This document shows positions 29,204 to 37,549 of a stretch of DNA of 64,000 nt, one piece after another; the first letter of the stretch is position 1; every line of letters starts with the position of its first letter. The notes below the pieces were generated by a model that had not been told where the DNA came from, did no database searches, and was given only the letters and a program-made list of their open reading frames with translations. This DNA comes from Desulfovibrio sp. A2 (GTDB taxonomy: Bacteria > Desulfobacterota > Desulfovibrionia > Desulfovibrionales > Desulfovibrionaceae), in NCBI RefSeq assembly GCF_000226255.1, contig NZ_AGFG01000034.1:124001-188000 (forward strand). The letters run 5' to 3'. The position numbers and the translations under genes are program-made.

Positions 29204-29232
29204 TTGACGTTTCCAGGTTGGCGGGACATAGA
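29204..29232 (+). promoter_or_regulatory. Putative sigma70 promoter of the ech operon
   Basis: TTGACG, then 17 bases to CATAGA (19 bases to TAGAAT), at the end of an AT-rich stretch and about 110 bases before echA. A short hairpin CATGCC/GGCATG at 29256-29273 lies in the leader. Confidence 0.35.
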
Positions 29233-29342
29233 ATCCGTGCGGGAATCCAAGGGCCCATGCCTGTAGGGGCATGCAATCCGTGAGCGGCGACGTCCACCCG
29301 GAGGCGGCGCGGCTCTCCTTTGTCCTTTGTTACGAGGTGCGT

Positions 29343-31289
29343 ATGCTGGACACCCTTGTCTTCGGAAGCGTCGTGTTTCCACTTTTAGCTGCCCTGGCGG
29401 TCTATTTCGTCAGGGGCGACGCCGCGCGCAGCATCATCGTCCCGGTATCGGTGGCGATAACCGCCGCGGCGGCGGTGGGACTGGCGGGTCTCGGCTCGTT
29501 TTCCTACTCGCCCCAAGCCATTCTTGGCATCAGCCTCAACGGCCTCATCACCGTTCTTGATTTCGCCCTTCTCGGGTTCATCTTCCTCATCGCGCTGCGC
29601 ATGGGGCACCTGCTCATCATGGGGCTGACGGTGCTGCAGGTGCTCGGCATGGTCTATCTGGACTTCTTCCTGATGGATCACGGGGCGCCGGTCACCGGCT
29701 TCTTCGCCGACAGCCTGTCGCTGACCATGGTGCTGATCATTTCCATTGTGGGGGGCCTGATCTGTTTTTACGGCCTCGGCTACATGAAGGAGCACGAGGA
29801 GCACCTGCACCTCGCCAAGAGCCGCCAGCCGCGGTTCTTCTTTTTCATGCTGCTCTTCCTGGGCGCCATGAACGGCCTGGTGCTGGCCAACAACCTGTCG
29901 TGGATGTACTTCTTCTGGGAAGTGACCACCCTGTGCTCGTTCATGCTCATCGGGCATGACGGCACCGACGAGGCCAAGACCAACGCCACCCGCGCCCTGT
30001 GGATGAACATGGCGGGCGGCGTCGCTTTCGTGGCCGCGCTCATGTTCCTGCAGAAGAGCACCGGCACCCTTTCGGTGCAGGACATCCTGGCCAAGTCGGC
30101 CGCCCCCGGCATGAAGACCGCGGCAATGCTGCTGCCCATGGCCTTCCTGTGCTTCGCGGGCTTCACCAAGGCCGCGCAGGTGCCCTTCCAGAGCTGGCTG
30201 TGCGGCGCCATGGTGGCGCCCACCCCGGTTTCCGCGCTGCTGCACTCCTCGACCATGGTCAAGGCGGGCGTGTACCTGGTCATCCGCATGGCCCCGGCCT
30301 ACCAGGGCACCATGCTTTCCGCAGCCATCGCCATCTTCGGCGCGTTCACCTTCATCACCACCTCCGCCCTGGCCGTGGGCCAGAGCAACGGCAAGAAGGT
30401 GCTGGCCTACTCCACCATCGCCAACCTGGGCCTGATCATCGCCTGCGCAGGCATCAACACCTCGGCCGCCATCGCCGCCGCCGTGATGCTGATCATCTTC
30501 CACGCCATCTCCAAGGGCCTGCTGTTCCTGTGCGTGGGCGCCATCGAGCAGAAGATCGGCTCGCGCGACATCGAGGCCATGCGCGGCCTGTTCAAGGTGA
30601 TGCCCCGCACCGCGGTGATCACCGTCATCGGCATCGTGACCATGATGCTGCCGCCCTTCGGCATGCTGCTGGCCAAGTGGATGGCGCTCGAATCGGCCGC
30701 CACCGCCACCGCCGCCATGCCCCCGCTGGTGATCATGCTGGCCCTCGGCAGCGCCCTGACGGTGCTGTTCTGGGCCCGCTGGGCCGGGGTGATGCTGGGC
30801 TCCACCATGCCGGGCGAAAACCCGCCCGCCGAACACCAGCCCTTCTCGGTGCGCCTGCCGCTCTTGCTGCTGGCCGCCGGGGCCGTGGGCCTCTCGCTGC
30901 TCTCGCCCTTCGTCTACAGCATGCTGGTGGCCCCGGCCACGGCCCTGTACGCCAAGGCTTCCGCCTACACCGTGACCATGGGCGTGTTCGAGAACAACGC
31001 CGGGGTGTTCGCGGTGTACCCGCTGTTCCTGCTGCTGGGCGTGGGCTTCATGTACGCCCTGCGCGCCGCGAAGAAGGTGGGTCCCGAAGCTGCCAGCCTG
31101 CCCTACATGGGCGGCGCGCAGAAGATGGTGGACGGCAAGATCGGCTTCAACGGCCCCATGAACGGGTTCGTGGAAACCGCCGCGGGCAACTACTACCTGG
31201 AAGCCCTGTTCGGTGAATCCAAACTCTCGAAGTCCATCAACGTGATCGCCATCGTGCTGCTTGCGGTCATGCTCGGGGGGGTGCTGTAA
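29343..31289 (+). CDS. echA: Ech hydrogenase subunit A (NuoL/Mrp-antiporter-like)
   Basis: 648 residues from ATG 29343 (GAGG 6 bases upstream). A polytopic membrane protein of about 16 helices with the proton-pumping module: NNLSWMYFFWEVTTLCSFMLIGHD carries the conserved glutamate, and KAAQVPFQSWLCGAMVAPTPVSALLHSSTMVKAGVYLVIR is the classic antiporter block with its lysines and histidine. It is homologous to NuoL of complex I and couples ferredoxin/H+ redox chemistry to ion translocation. First gene of echABCDEF; its stop overlaps echB (TAATG). Confidence 0.95.
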   Translation: MLDTLVFGSVVFPLLAALAVYFVRGDAARSIIVPVSVAITAAAAVGLAGLGSFSYSPQAILGISLNGLITVLDFALLGFIFLIALRMGHLLIMGLTVLQVLGMVYLDFFLMDHGAPVTGFFADSLSLTMVLIISIVGGLICFYGLGYMKEHEEHLHLAKSRQPRFFFFMLLFLGAMNGLVLANNLSWMYFFWEVTTLCSFMLIGHDGTDEAKTNATRALWMNMAGGVAFVAALMFLQKSTGTLSVQDILAKSAAPGMKTAAMLLPMAFLCFAGFTKAAQVPFQSWLCGAMVAPTPVSALLHSSTMVKAGVYLVIRMAPAYQGTMLSAAIAIFGAFTFITTSALAVGQSNGKKVLAYSTIANLGLIIACAGINTSAAIAAAVMLIIFHAISKGLLFLCVGAIEQKIGSRDIEAMRGLFKVMPRTAVITVIGIVTMMLPPFGMLLAKWMALESAATATAAMPPLVIMLALGSALTVLFWARWAGVMLGSTMPGENPPAEHQPFSVRLPLLLLAAGAVGLSLLSPFVYSMLVAPATALYAKASAYTVTMGVFENNAGVFAVYPLFLLLGVGFMYALRAAKKVGPEAASLPYMGGAQKMVDGKIGFNGPMNGFVETAAGNYYLEALFGESKLSKSINVIAIVLLAVMLGGVL

Positions 31290-32137
31290 TGCTTACGTTC
31301 ATCGCCGCTCTCATCGGGCTTGCCCTCACCCCGGTGGTCGGGGGCCTTCTTGCCGGTGTTGACCGCCGCGTCACCGCCCGCCTGCAGTCCCGCTTCGGGC
31401 CGCCCATCCTGCAGCCCTTCTACGACGTGCTGAAGCTGCTGGGCAAAGCGCCCATGGTGGTCAACTCGTGGCAGGTCATGTCGGCCTACATCTACGTGAT
31501 GTCCTCCGCCCTGGCCGTGCTGCTGTTCTTCATGCAGGGCGACCTGCTGCTGCTCTTCTTCGTCATGACCATCGGCGCGGTGTTCCAGGTGGTGGGCGCG
31601 CTGTCCGTGCCTTCCCCCTACGCCCAGGTGGGCGCCCAGCGCGAACTGCTGCAGATGCTGGCCTACGAGCCGCTGATCATCGTGGTGTTCGTGGGCATCT
31701 CCATGGCCACCGGCAGCTTCAAGATCGCCGACATCTACGCCATGGACAAGCCGCTGCTGCTCAGCATGCCGTTCCTGTTCATCGCGCTCGGCTACGCGCT
31801 GACCATCAAGCTGCGCAAGTCGCCCTTCGACATCTCGGCCTGCCACCATGCCCACCAGGAACTGGTGCGCGGCGTGCTGACCGAATACTCGGGGCCGCAC
31901 CTGGCGCTGCTGGAAATCGGCCACTGGTTCGACGTGGTGCTCATCCTCGGCCTGTGCTCGCTGTTCTGGCACACCAGCATCGTCGGCATGGTCGCGCTGC
32001 TGGTGGTGACCTACGCGGCGGAAATCCTGATCGACAACATCTGCGCGCGCATGACCTGGCCGTGGATGCTGAAGAACGTACTGGGCGTGGGGCTTGTGCT
32101 GTCGGTGTTCAACCTGCTCTGGCTCTACGTCAGCTAA
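31289..32137 (+). CDS. echB: Ech hydrogenase subunit B (NuoH-like)
   Basis: 282 residues, overlapping echA by one base. Eight or so membrane helices with the NuoH/HycD hallmarks GVDRRVTARLQSRFGPPILQPFYDVLKLLGK, RELLQMLAYEPLII and KSPFDISACHHAHQELVRGVLTEYSGPHLALLEIG. This subunit docks the hydrogenase core to the membrane and forms part of the ion path. Length is normal for the family. Confidence 0.95.
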   Translation: MLTFIAALIGLALTPVVGGLLAGVDRRVTARLQSRFGPPILQPFYDVLKLLGKAPMVVNSWQVMSAYIYVMSSALAVLLFFMQGDLLLLFFVMTIGAVFQVVGALSVPSPYAQVGAQRELLQMLAYEPLIIVVFVGISMATGSFKIADIYAMDKPLLLSMPFLFIALGYALTIKLRKSPFDISACHHAHQELVRGVLTEYSGPHLALLEIGHWFDVVLILGLCSLFWHTSIVGMVALLVVTYAAEILIDNICARMTWPWMLKNVLGVGLVLSVFNLLWLYVS

Positions 32138-32152
32138 GGGGAGGAGGCGATA

Positions 32153-32626
32153 ATGGGTCTGCTTGAGAACTGGATCAACAAAGGCCGTCTGAAGTCCCCG
32201 TGGGTCGTGCATTTCGACTGCGGGTCGTGCAACGGCTGCGATATCGAAGTGCTGGCCTGCCTTACCCCCGTCTTCGACGTGGAGCGTTTCGGCATCATCA
32301 ACGTGGGCAACCCCAAGCACGCCGACGTGCTGCTGGTCACCGGCACGGTGAACCACCGCAACAAGAAGGTGCTGAAGAACATCTACGACCAGATGCCCGA
32401 CCCCAAGGCCGTCATCGCCATCGGGGCGTGCGGCACCTCGGGCGGGGTGTTCCGCGAGTGCTACAACGTGGTGGGCGGCGTCGACCAGGTCATCCCGGTG
32501 GACGTGTACGTGCCCGGTTGCCCGGCCAAGCCCGACGCCATCATCGACGGCGTCGTCACCGCCCTTGACGTGGTGAAGGCCAAGCTCGGCCTTGGCGAGA
32601 TGCCCAAGGTGACCGTCATCGACTAG
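32153..32626 (+). CDS. echC: Ech hydrogenase small subunit C (NuoB-like)
   Basis: 157 residues; GGAGG lies 6 bases before ATG. Carries the proximal 4Fe-4S cluster ligands in CGSCNGCDIEVLAC, IGACGTSGGVFREC and VPGCPAKPDAI. It passes electrons between the ferredoxin subunit EchF and the [NiFe] site in EchE. Typical length for the energy-converting hydrogenase small subunit, with no signal peptide, consistent with a cytoplasm-facing enzyme. Confidence 0.96.
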   Translation: MGLLENWINKGRLKSPWVVHFDCGSCNGCDIEVLACLTPVFDVERFGIINVGNPKHADVLLVTGTVNHRNKKVLKNIYDQMPDPKAVIAIGACGTSGGVFRECYNVVGGVDQVIPVDVYVPGCPAKPDAIIDGVVTALDVVKAKLGLGEMPKVTVID

Positions 32627-32747
32627 GCCGCATGGCGGGATGCCCCCGCCGACGTCCGCGCCGTCCTGCCCCCCGTGGGCGGGACGGGCGCGAACCCTCA
32701 AGCGCCGGAAGGACCGGCGAGCCCCCCACGGGGCAACGAGGACAGCA

Positions 32748-33140
32748 ATGCCCACGCACAGCGAAATACTGAACGCAACGCCCATCGCCGTCGATGCCGT
32801 GGTCGCGCAGGCCAAGAGCATGTTCGACCAGGGCTACCGCCTGGTCACCATGTCCGTGGTGGACCTTGGCGACGGCAACGTGGATATCTTCTACCACTAC
32901 GACCTGAACAACGAGATGACCCACTTCCGGCTCACCCATCCCAAGGACAAGCCGGTCCCCAGCATCTCGCCCGTCTACTTTGCCGCGCTGCTCGTGGAAA
33001 ACGAATCGCGCGACCACTTCAACCTGCAGTTCGACGGCCTGGTGCTCGACTTCAACCGCACGCTGTACCTGGACGAGGAAATCACCTCAACCATGTCGGC
33101 GCCGTTCTGCAAGATCTCCACCATCCAGAAAAAGGATTAA
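32748..33140 (+). CDS. echD: Ech hydrogenase subunit D (NuoC-like)
   Basis: 130 residues from ATG 32748 (ACGAGGAC upstream); the frame runs further 5' but that part has intergenic composition. MFDQGYRLVTMSVVDLGDGNVDIFYHYDLNNEMTHFRL matches the NuoC/EchD fold, a soluble subunit that packs beside EchE. The 121-base gap after echC is the only sizeable gap in the operon. Ends 12 bases before echE. Confidence 0.92.
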   Translation: MPTHSEILNATPIAVDAVVAQAKSMFDQGYRLVTMSVVDLGDGNVDIFYHYDLNNEMTHFRLTHPKDKPVPSISPVYFAALLVENESRDHFNLQFDGLVLDFNRTLYLDEEITSTMSAPFCKISTIQKKD

Positions 33141-33152
33141 GAGGTAGGTCTC

Positions 33153-34229
33153 ATGTCCCGCACCATCATTCCTTTCGGTCCGCAGCATCCGGTTCTGCCG
33201 GAACCCCTGCACCTGAAACTGGTCGTCGAGGATGAAACCATCGTCGAAGCCATTCCCGCCCTGGGATACGTGCATCGCGGCCTCGAAACCCTCGCCAGCA
33301 TCCGCGACTACAACCAGATGGTCTACATCGTGGAGCGGGTGTGCGGCATCTGCTCGTGCATCCACGCCATGTGCTACTGCCAGGGCCTTGAAACCATGAT
33401 GAACGTCGAGGTGCCGAGCCGCGCCAAGTACCTGCGGGTGATCTGGTCGGAACTGCACCGTATCCACAGCCACCTGCTGTGGCTCGGCCTGTTCGCAGAC
33501 GGCTTCGGCTTCGAAAGCCTGTTCATGCAGTTCTGGAAGATCCGCGAACGCGTCATGGACATCAACGAAGCCACGGCGGGCAACCGCGTGGTCATCTCGG
33601 TCAACGTGGTGGGCGGCGTGCGCCGCGACCTCGACAAGACCCAGCAGCGCTGGATCCTCGACGAGCTGGACAAGCTGGAAAAGGAACTGCGCCAGCTGAT
33701 GAAGACCATGCTCGACGACTACACCGTGAAGAAGCGCACCGTGGGCGTGGGCGTGCTGACGGCCGAACAGGCCCTGCAGCTCGGCGCGGTGGGCCCCACC
33801 CTGCGCGGCAGCGGCGTTGCCCAGGACGCCCGCCAGCTTGGCTACGCGGCCTTCGACGAACTGGACTTCGAGCCCGTCACCTCGCCCGAGGGCGACAGCT
33901 GGGCCCGTTCCAAGGTCCGGTTCATGGAAACGCTGCAATCCATGGATCTCGTGCGTCAGGCCATTTCGCGCCTGCCCGATACCGAACTGGCCGCCAAGGT
34001 TCCCGGCAAGCCCACCGGCGAGGTGGTCTGCCGTGTCGAACAGCCCCGTGGCGAGTTGCTGTACTACCTCAAGGGCAACGGCTCGAAGAACATGGAGCGG
34101 GTGCGCATCCGCACCCCCACCTTCGCCAACATCCCGCCGCTTCTGGCCATGCTGCCCGGCGCGCAGCTTGCCGACGTGCCCATCGCGGCCCTGACCATCG
34201 ACCCGTGCATCAGCTGCACCGAGCGGTAA
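33153..34229 (+). CDS. echE: Ech hydrogenase large subunit E, [NiFe] active site
   Basis: 358 residues; RBS AGAGGT about 7 bases upstream. Both nickel-binding motifs are intact: RVCGICSCIHAMC near residue 65 and DPCISCTER at the very C-terminus. The protein ends at CTER with no extension, so unlike most [NiFe] hydrogenases there seems to be no C-terminal peptide to remove. GYVHRGLE near the start is the group 4 signature. It interconverts H2 and protons with ferredoxin as partner. Assembly would need Hyp proteins encoded elsewhere. Confidence 0.97.
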   Translation: MSRTIIPFGPQHPVLPEPLHLKLVVEDETIVEAIPALGYVHRGLETLASIRDYNQMVYIVERVCGICSCIHAMCYCQGLETMMNVEVPSRAKYLRVIWSELHRIHSHLLWLGLFADGFGFESLFMQFWKIRERVMDINEATAGNRVVISVNVVGGVRRDLDKTQQRWILDELDKLEKELRQLMKTMLDDYTVKKRTVGVGVLTAEQALQLGAVGPTLRGSGVAQDARQLGYAAFDELDFEPVTSPEGDSWARSKVRFMETLQSMDLVRQAISRLPDTELAAKVPGKPTGEVVCRVEQPRGELLYYLKGNGSKNMERVRIRTPTFANIPPLLAMLPGAQLADVPIAALTIDPCISCTER

Positions 34230-34245
34230 GCAAGGAGACCTGACC

Positions 34246-34638
34246 ATGTACATGCTCAGCAACGTGCTGCGGAACATCATGGGGAAATACTCCACCCGGC
34301 TCTACCCGTTCGAAACGCGGCCGGCGTACGAGGGTTTCCGCGGCAAACTGGTGAACAACATCCACGACTGCATCTTCTGCAAGAGCTGCCAGATCAAGTG
34401 CCCTTCGCAGTGCATCACCGTGGACCCCAAGGAAGGCAAGTGGGATTGCGATCCCTTCGCCTGCGTGTACTGCTCGGTGTGCGTCGATGCATGCCCCACG
34501 CACTGCCTGTCGATGGAAAACCAGCATCGCAAGCCGGCTCCCAGCAAATTCGTGGTGAGCTTGCAGGGCACGCCCAGAAAGTCCAAGAAGGCCGACAAGA
34601 GCGCCGAAAAGCCTGCCGAGGCCGCGCCCGAAGCCTAG
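34246..34638 (+). CDS. echF: Ech hydrogenase ferredoxin subunit F
   Basis: 130 residues; AAGGAG lies 8 bases upstream of ATG. Two 4Fe-4S motifs are complete: CIFCKSCQIKCPSQCITVD and CVYCSVCVDACPTHCLSM. It is the polyferredoxin (NuoI-like) subunit that takes electrons from soluble ferredoxin. The last ~35 residues are Lys/Ala/Glu-rich. Last gene of the operon, followed by three tandem hairpins. Confidence 0.96.
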   Translation: MYMLSNVLRNIMGKYSTRLYPFETRPAYEGFRGKLVNNIHDCIFCKSCQIKCPSQCITVDPKEGKWDCDPFACVYCSVCVDACPTHCLSMENQHRKPAPSKFVVSLQGTPRKSKKADKSAEKPAEAAPEA

Positions 34639-34731
34639 CGAATACCGCCGCACGCCCGGCACGGCGAATGCCGGCTGTGCGGCTGCCTTGAGAGCTGACC
34701 GGGAAGCGGGGAGAAACGACCCGGAACAGAA

Positions 34732-34862
34732 GGGGCGCGGCGTAAGCCGCGCCCCGCTCTGTTCCGAAGTGCGGAGAGATCGAGAAGGGGCGTGGCAAGC
34801 CGCGCCCCGCTCTGTTCTGAAACGTGGGAAATCAAGAAGGGGCGCAATGCACACCGAGCCCC
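34732..34862 (+). terminator. Three tandem terminator-like hairpins after echF
   Basis: Three related units with a spacing of about 52-55 bases. Unit 1 stem GGGGCGCGGC/GCCGCGCCCC (34732-34755), unit 2 GGGGCGTGGC/GCCGCGCCCC (34787-34808), unit 3 GGGGC/GCCCC (34839-34862) followed by TTGTTCTGTCTTTT. Each begins GAAGGGGCG and ends with a TGTTC(C/T) run. Only the third has a strong U-rich tail. They look like a duplicated terminator closing the ech operon. Confidence 0.65.
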
Positions 34863-34905
34863 TTGTTCTGTCTTTTGCCGTGGCCTGCCGCCCTTGCGAC
34901 GCGGG

Positions 34906-35532
34906 CTACCCGGCCTCGCCGTCGCCCGCCTTTTGCCGCAGGGCCTTGCCGTCGTGCCATGCCCTGCCCACCACGTCGCCCATGGACCAGTAGCGGTTGT
35001 CGGGCATGGTCAGCAGCATGGGGCGCAGCAGCCTGGGGTCTGGCGCGCCGTCACCGTCCAGGCAGTCCTCAGCGCACCACGCCCCGACGATCTCGCCGAT
35101 GAAAAAGGTGTTGCTGGGCAGTTCCACGGCGGTGTGCACCCGGCATTCGATGCCCAGCGGGCATTCACGGATCAGCGGCGCGGCGTCGAGATGCCCGTGG
35201 AACACCTCGAACAGGCCGGACTTGTCCACGCGCGCGCCGGAGGTGATGCCCGTGTAGTCGGTGACCGCCGTCATCTCCACGGTGGGAAAGTTCACGCTGA
35301 ACTGTCCGGTGGCGGCGATGGCGGCATGGCTGTGGTTGCGCCGGTTGATGGCCACGCCCAGCATGGGAGGCTGGTAGTTGACCCGCGTCAGCCAGGCCAC
35401 GGCCATGAAGTTGGGCCTGCCGTCGGCCATGCAGCCCACGATGGTCTGGGCCATGGGCACCACGAAGGCGTTGGGGGCGATGTCGACACGCCCCGAGATG
35501 GTCGGGGAAATGGTCGTCGTGTTGGGCGTCAT
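34906..35532 (-). CDS. Flavin reductase-like FMN-binding protein
   Basis: 208 residues; ATG 35532 has GGAGGAGG 8 bases upstream. It matches the flavin reductase-like domain (flavoredoxin type): VVPMAQTIVGCMADGRPNFMAVAWLTRVNYQPPMLGVAI, then SVNFPTVEMTAVTDYTGITSGARVDKSGLF and a C-terminal PDNRYWSMGDVVGRAW. Such proteins bind FMN and in Desulfovibrio include flavoredoxin, but the physiological partner of this one is unknown. It converges with the ech operon. Confidence 0.88.
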   Translation of the reverse strand: MTPNTTTISPTISGRVDIAPNAFVVPMAQTIVGCMADGRPNFMAVAWLTRVNYQPPMLGVAINRRNHSHAAIAATGQFSVNFPTVEMTAVTDYTGITSGARVDKSGLFEVFHGHLDAAPLIRECPLGIECRVHTAVELPSNTFFIGEIVGAWCAEDCLDGDGAPDPRLLRPMLLTMPDNRYWSMGDVVGRAWHDGKALRQKAGDGEAG

Positions 35533-35610
35533 GGGGGATTCCTCCTCCCCTTACGGGGGTGCGGAAGTGCAGAAAGCCGTGTCGTCACGGCCCGGCCGGG
35601 TATTGTCCCG

Positions 35611-35916
35611 CTACTTCACCAGCCGCCACAGGCGCACGTCGGCGGGCCCTTCGAAGACCTCTGCCGCCGCCTCGCGGAAGGCCAGTAGTTCGGGCGTGGC
35701 CAGGTGCGCGTCCAGGGCCTCCCTGGACGTCCACTGCTCGATGAAGGTGAAGTTGCGCGGTGCGTCCAGTTGCTGCTGCGCCTCGTAGCGCAGCATGCCC
35801 GCGTGGCGCTGCGTGGCGGCCACGATGCCCGCGATGAGTTGCGCCGCGCGGGCTTCGCTGCCGGGACGGGCGGTGAGCATGGCGGTGACGGCCACGGGTG
35901 AATCTGCCTGGGACAT
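35611..35916 (-). CDS. Antibiotic biosynthesis monooxygenase (ABM/YgiN)-like small protein
   Basis: 101 residues with AAGGAG 7 bases before ATG 35916. A single ferredoxin-like ABM domain: VAVTAMLTARPGSEARAAQLI, RHAGMLRYEAQQQLDAPRNFTFIEQWTSREALDAHLATPEL. These dimeric proteins include quinol monooxygenases and haem-degrading enzymes; many members have no known activity. It lies 78 bases upstream of the flavin reductase-like gene on the same strand, so the two are probably co-transcribed and might form a small redox unit. Confidence 0.88.
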   Translation of the reverse strand: MSQADSPVAVTAMLTARPGSEARAAQLIAGIVAATQRHAGMLRYEAQQQLDAPRNFTFIEQWTSREALDAHLATPELLAFREAAAEVFEGPADVRLWRLVK

Positions 35917-36170
35917 GGGTGATTCTCCTTGCTATGCTGCGGATGATGCTCCCACGGCGAAAAGCGCGTGCGCTCCGTGAGGAAGTGGACGCAGTTTCGC
36001 CCAATGGAAACGTTCCGGCAAGTACGCACAAAAAAGATACCGAGGCACATGCGGGTAAGGGGGGTACGCCCCATGCTTTCGCGGCCAGCCTTGTCAGTGC
36101 CCGCTTACATGATTAGGGTGCTCCGACGCCCCCCGCCACGCCCTCCATCGCCATTCTCCACGAGGTCTCC

Positions 36171-37397
36171 GTGTCCGAAACATCCATGGATGCATCCACG
36201 CCGCCGCCCGAACGTCACCCGCCCACCCTGCGCGAACTGTTCCTGACCTTCCTGCGCCTGGGGGCCACGGCCTTCGGCGGGCCCGCCATGCTGCCCGTGG
36301 TGCGCGCCCTGGTGGTGGAGCGCAAGGGCTGGATGGACGAGGCCGCGTTCCGCTCCGGCGTGGCCCTGTGCCAGGCGGTACCGGGGGCCACGGTGATGCA
36401 GGTGGCCTCGTACGTGGGCCTGCGGCTGCGCGGCACGCCCGGCATGCTGGCCGGGTTCTTCGGGTTCACCCTGCCCGCGTTCCTGCTGATCACCCTGCTC
36501 TCGGCCATGTACTGGAAAAACCGCGAACTGCCCGCCATCATGGCCGCGTTCATCGGCCTGAAGGCCGTCACCGTGGCCCTGATGGTGTCCGGGCTGCTCG
36601 ACTTCGGCAAGCGCTACCTGCGCATGGGCATGGACTGGGTGATCGGGGCCGGGGTGTGCGGATTGACCCTGCTGGGCGTCCACCCCATCGTGCCGGTGCT
36701 GGCGGCTGCCGCCGCCGGAGTGGTCGTGTACCGCGACGGCGATGCCGCGCCCACCATACAGCCGGGCGGCGGCCCTGGCGCAGCCCCCCGGCCCAACAAG
36801 CAGGGCACGCTGGCCGCGTTGCGCGGCCTGCTGGCGGGGCTGGCCGGGGTGGCCGTGGCGCTGGCCGTGCTGGCGGCCCTGCGGCCAGACCTGTTCGCCC
36901 TGGCCGTGTCCATGCTGCGCACGGACCTGGTGGCCTTCGGCGGGGCGCTGGCCGCCCTGCCGGTGATGCGCCACGAGGTGGTGCACCTGCGCGGCTGGAT
37001 GAGCGACGCCGCCTTCCTGGACGGGGTGGCCATCGGCCAGGTGACGCCCGGCCCCATCATCCTCACCGCCGCCTTCATCGGCTGGCGGGTGGACGGCCTG
37101 GTGGGGTCGGTGGTGGCGGGCCTCGCCATCTTCACGCCGTCGCTGTTCTTCATGCTGGGCGCGGAACGGCTGGTGGCGCGCATAGAGCATTCGCGCATTT
37201 ACCGCCGCGCCGTGCGGGCCACGCTGGCGGGCTTCACCGGCCTGCTCGGGTACCTCGCCATCACCGTGGCCCAGGCCCTGCCCCCCACGCCCCTGCCCGC
37301 CGTCATCGGCGTGGCGGCCTTCGCCGCCCTGCGCGCCGGAGTGGACGTGTTGTACGTGGTGGGCGCGGGGGCGCTGGCCTCGTGGCTGCTGGCCTGA
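36171..37397 (+). CDS. chrA: Chromate transporter ChrA (two-domain form)
   Basis: 408 residues starting at GTG 36171 with GAGGTCTCC directly before it. Two homologous halves of the CHR domain: FLRLGATAFGGPAMLPVVRALVVERKGWMDEAAFRSGVALCQAVPGATVMQVASYVG in the first, and LVAFGGALAALPVMRHEVVHLRGWMSDAAFLDGVAIGQVTPGPIILTAAFIGW in the second. These carry the family motifs FGGP and PGP. It exports chromate or, in other organisms, sulfate-like oxyanions from the cytoplasm. Single-gene unit with a strong terminator. Confidence 0.95.
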   Translation: MSETSMDASTPPPERHPPTLRELFLTFLRLGATAFGGPAMLPVVRALVVERKGWMDEAAFRSGVALCQAVPGATVMQVASYVGLRLRGTPGMLAGFFGFTLPAFLLITLLSAMYWKNRELPAIMAAFIGLKAVTVALMVSGLLDFGKRYLRMGMDWVIGAGVCGLTLLGVHPIVPVLAAAAAGVVVYRDGDAAPTIQPGGGPGAAPRPNKQGTLAALRGLLAGLAGVAVALAVLAALRPDLFALAVSMLRTDLVAFGGALAALPVMRHEVVHLRGWMSDAAFLDGVAIGQVTPGPIILTAAFIGWRVDGLVGSVVAGLAIFTPSLFFMLGAERLVARIEHSRIYRRAVRATLAGFTGLLGYLAITVAQALPPTPLPAVIGVAAFAALRAGVDVLYVVGAGALASWLLA

Positions 37398-37462
37398 TTG
37401 CGGCCCGTTCCCCCGGCATCTTCCCCTTTCGGCATGCGTCTTCGCCCGGTGTCGGGTCCATG

Positions 37463-37496
37463 CGAAAGGCGGCGGGATCGCTCCCGCCGCCTTTCG
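37463..37496. terminator. Bidirectional terminator after chrA
   Basis: Perfect 15-base stem CGAAAGGCGGCGGGA with loop TCGC, between convergent genes (chrA and the phospholipase C-like gene). Confidence 0.8.
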
Positions 37497-37549
37497 CGTT
37501 ATTCATCGTCATGTCGCCGCGCGCCCGCGCGCGGGAAGATTCGGTGACC

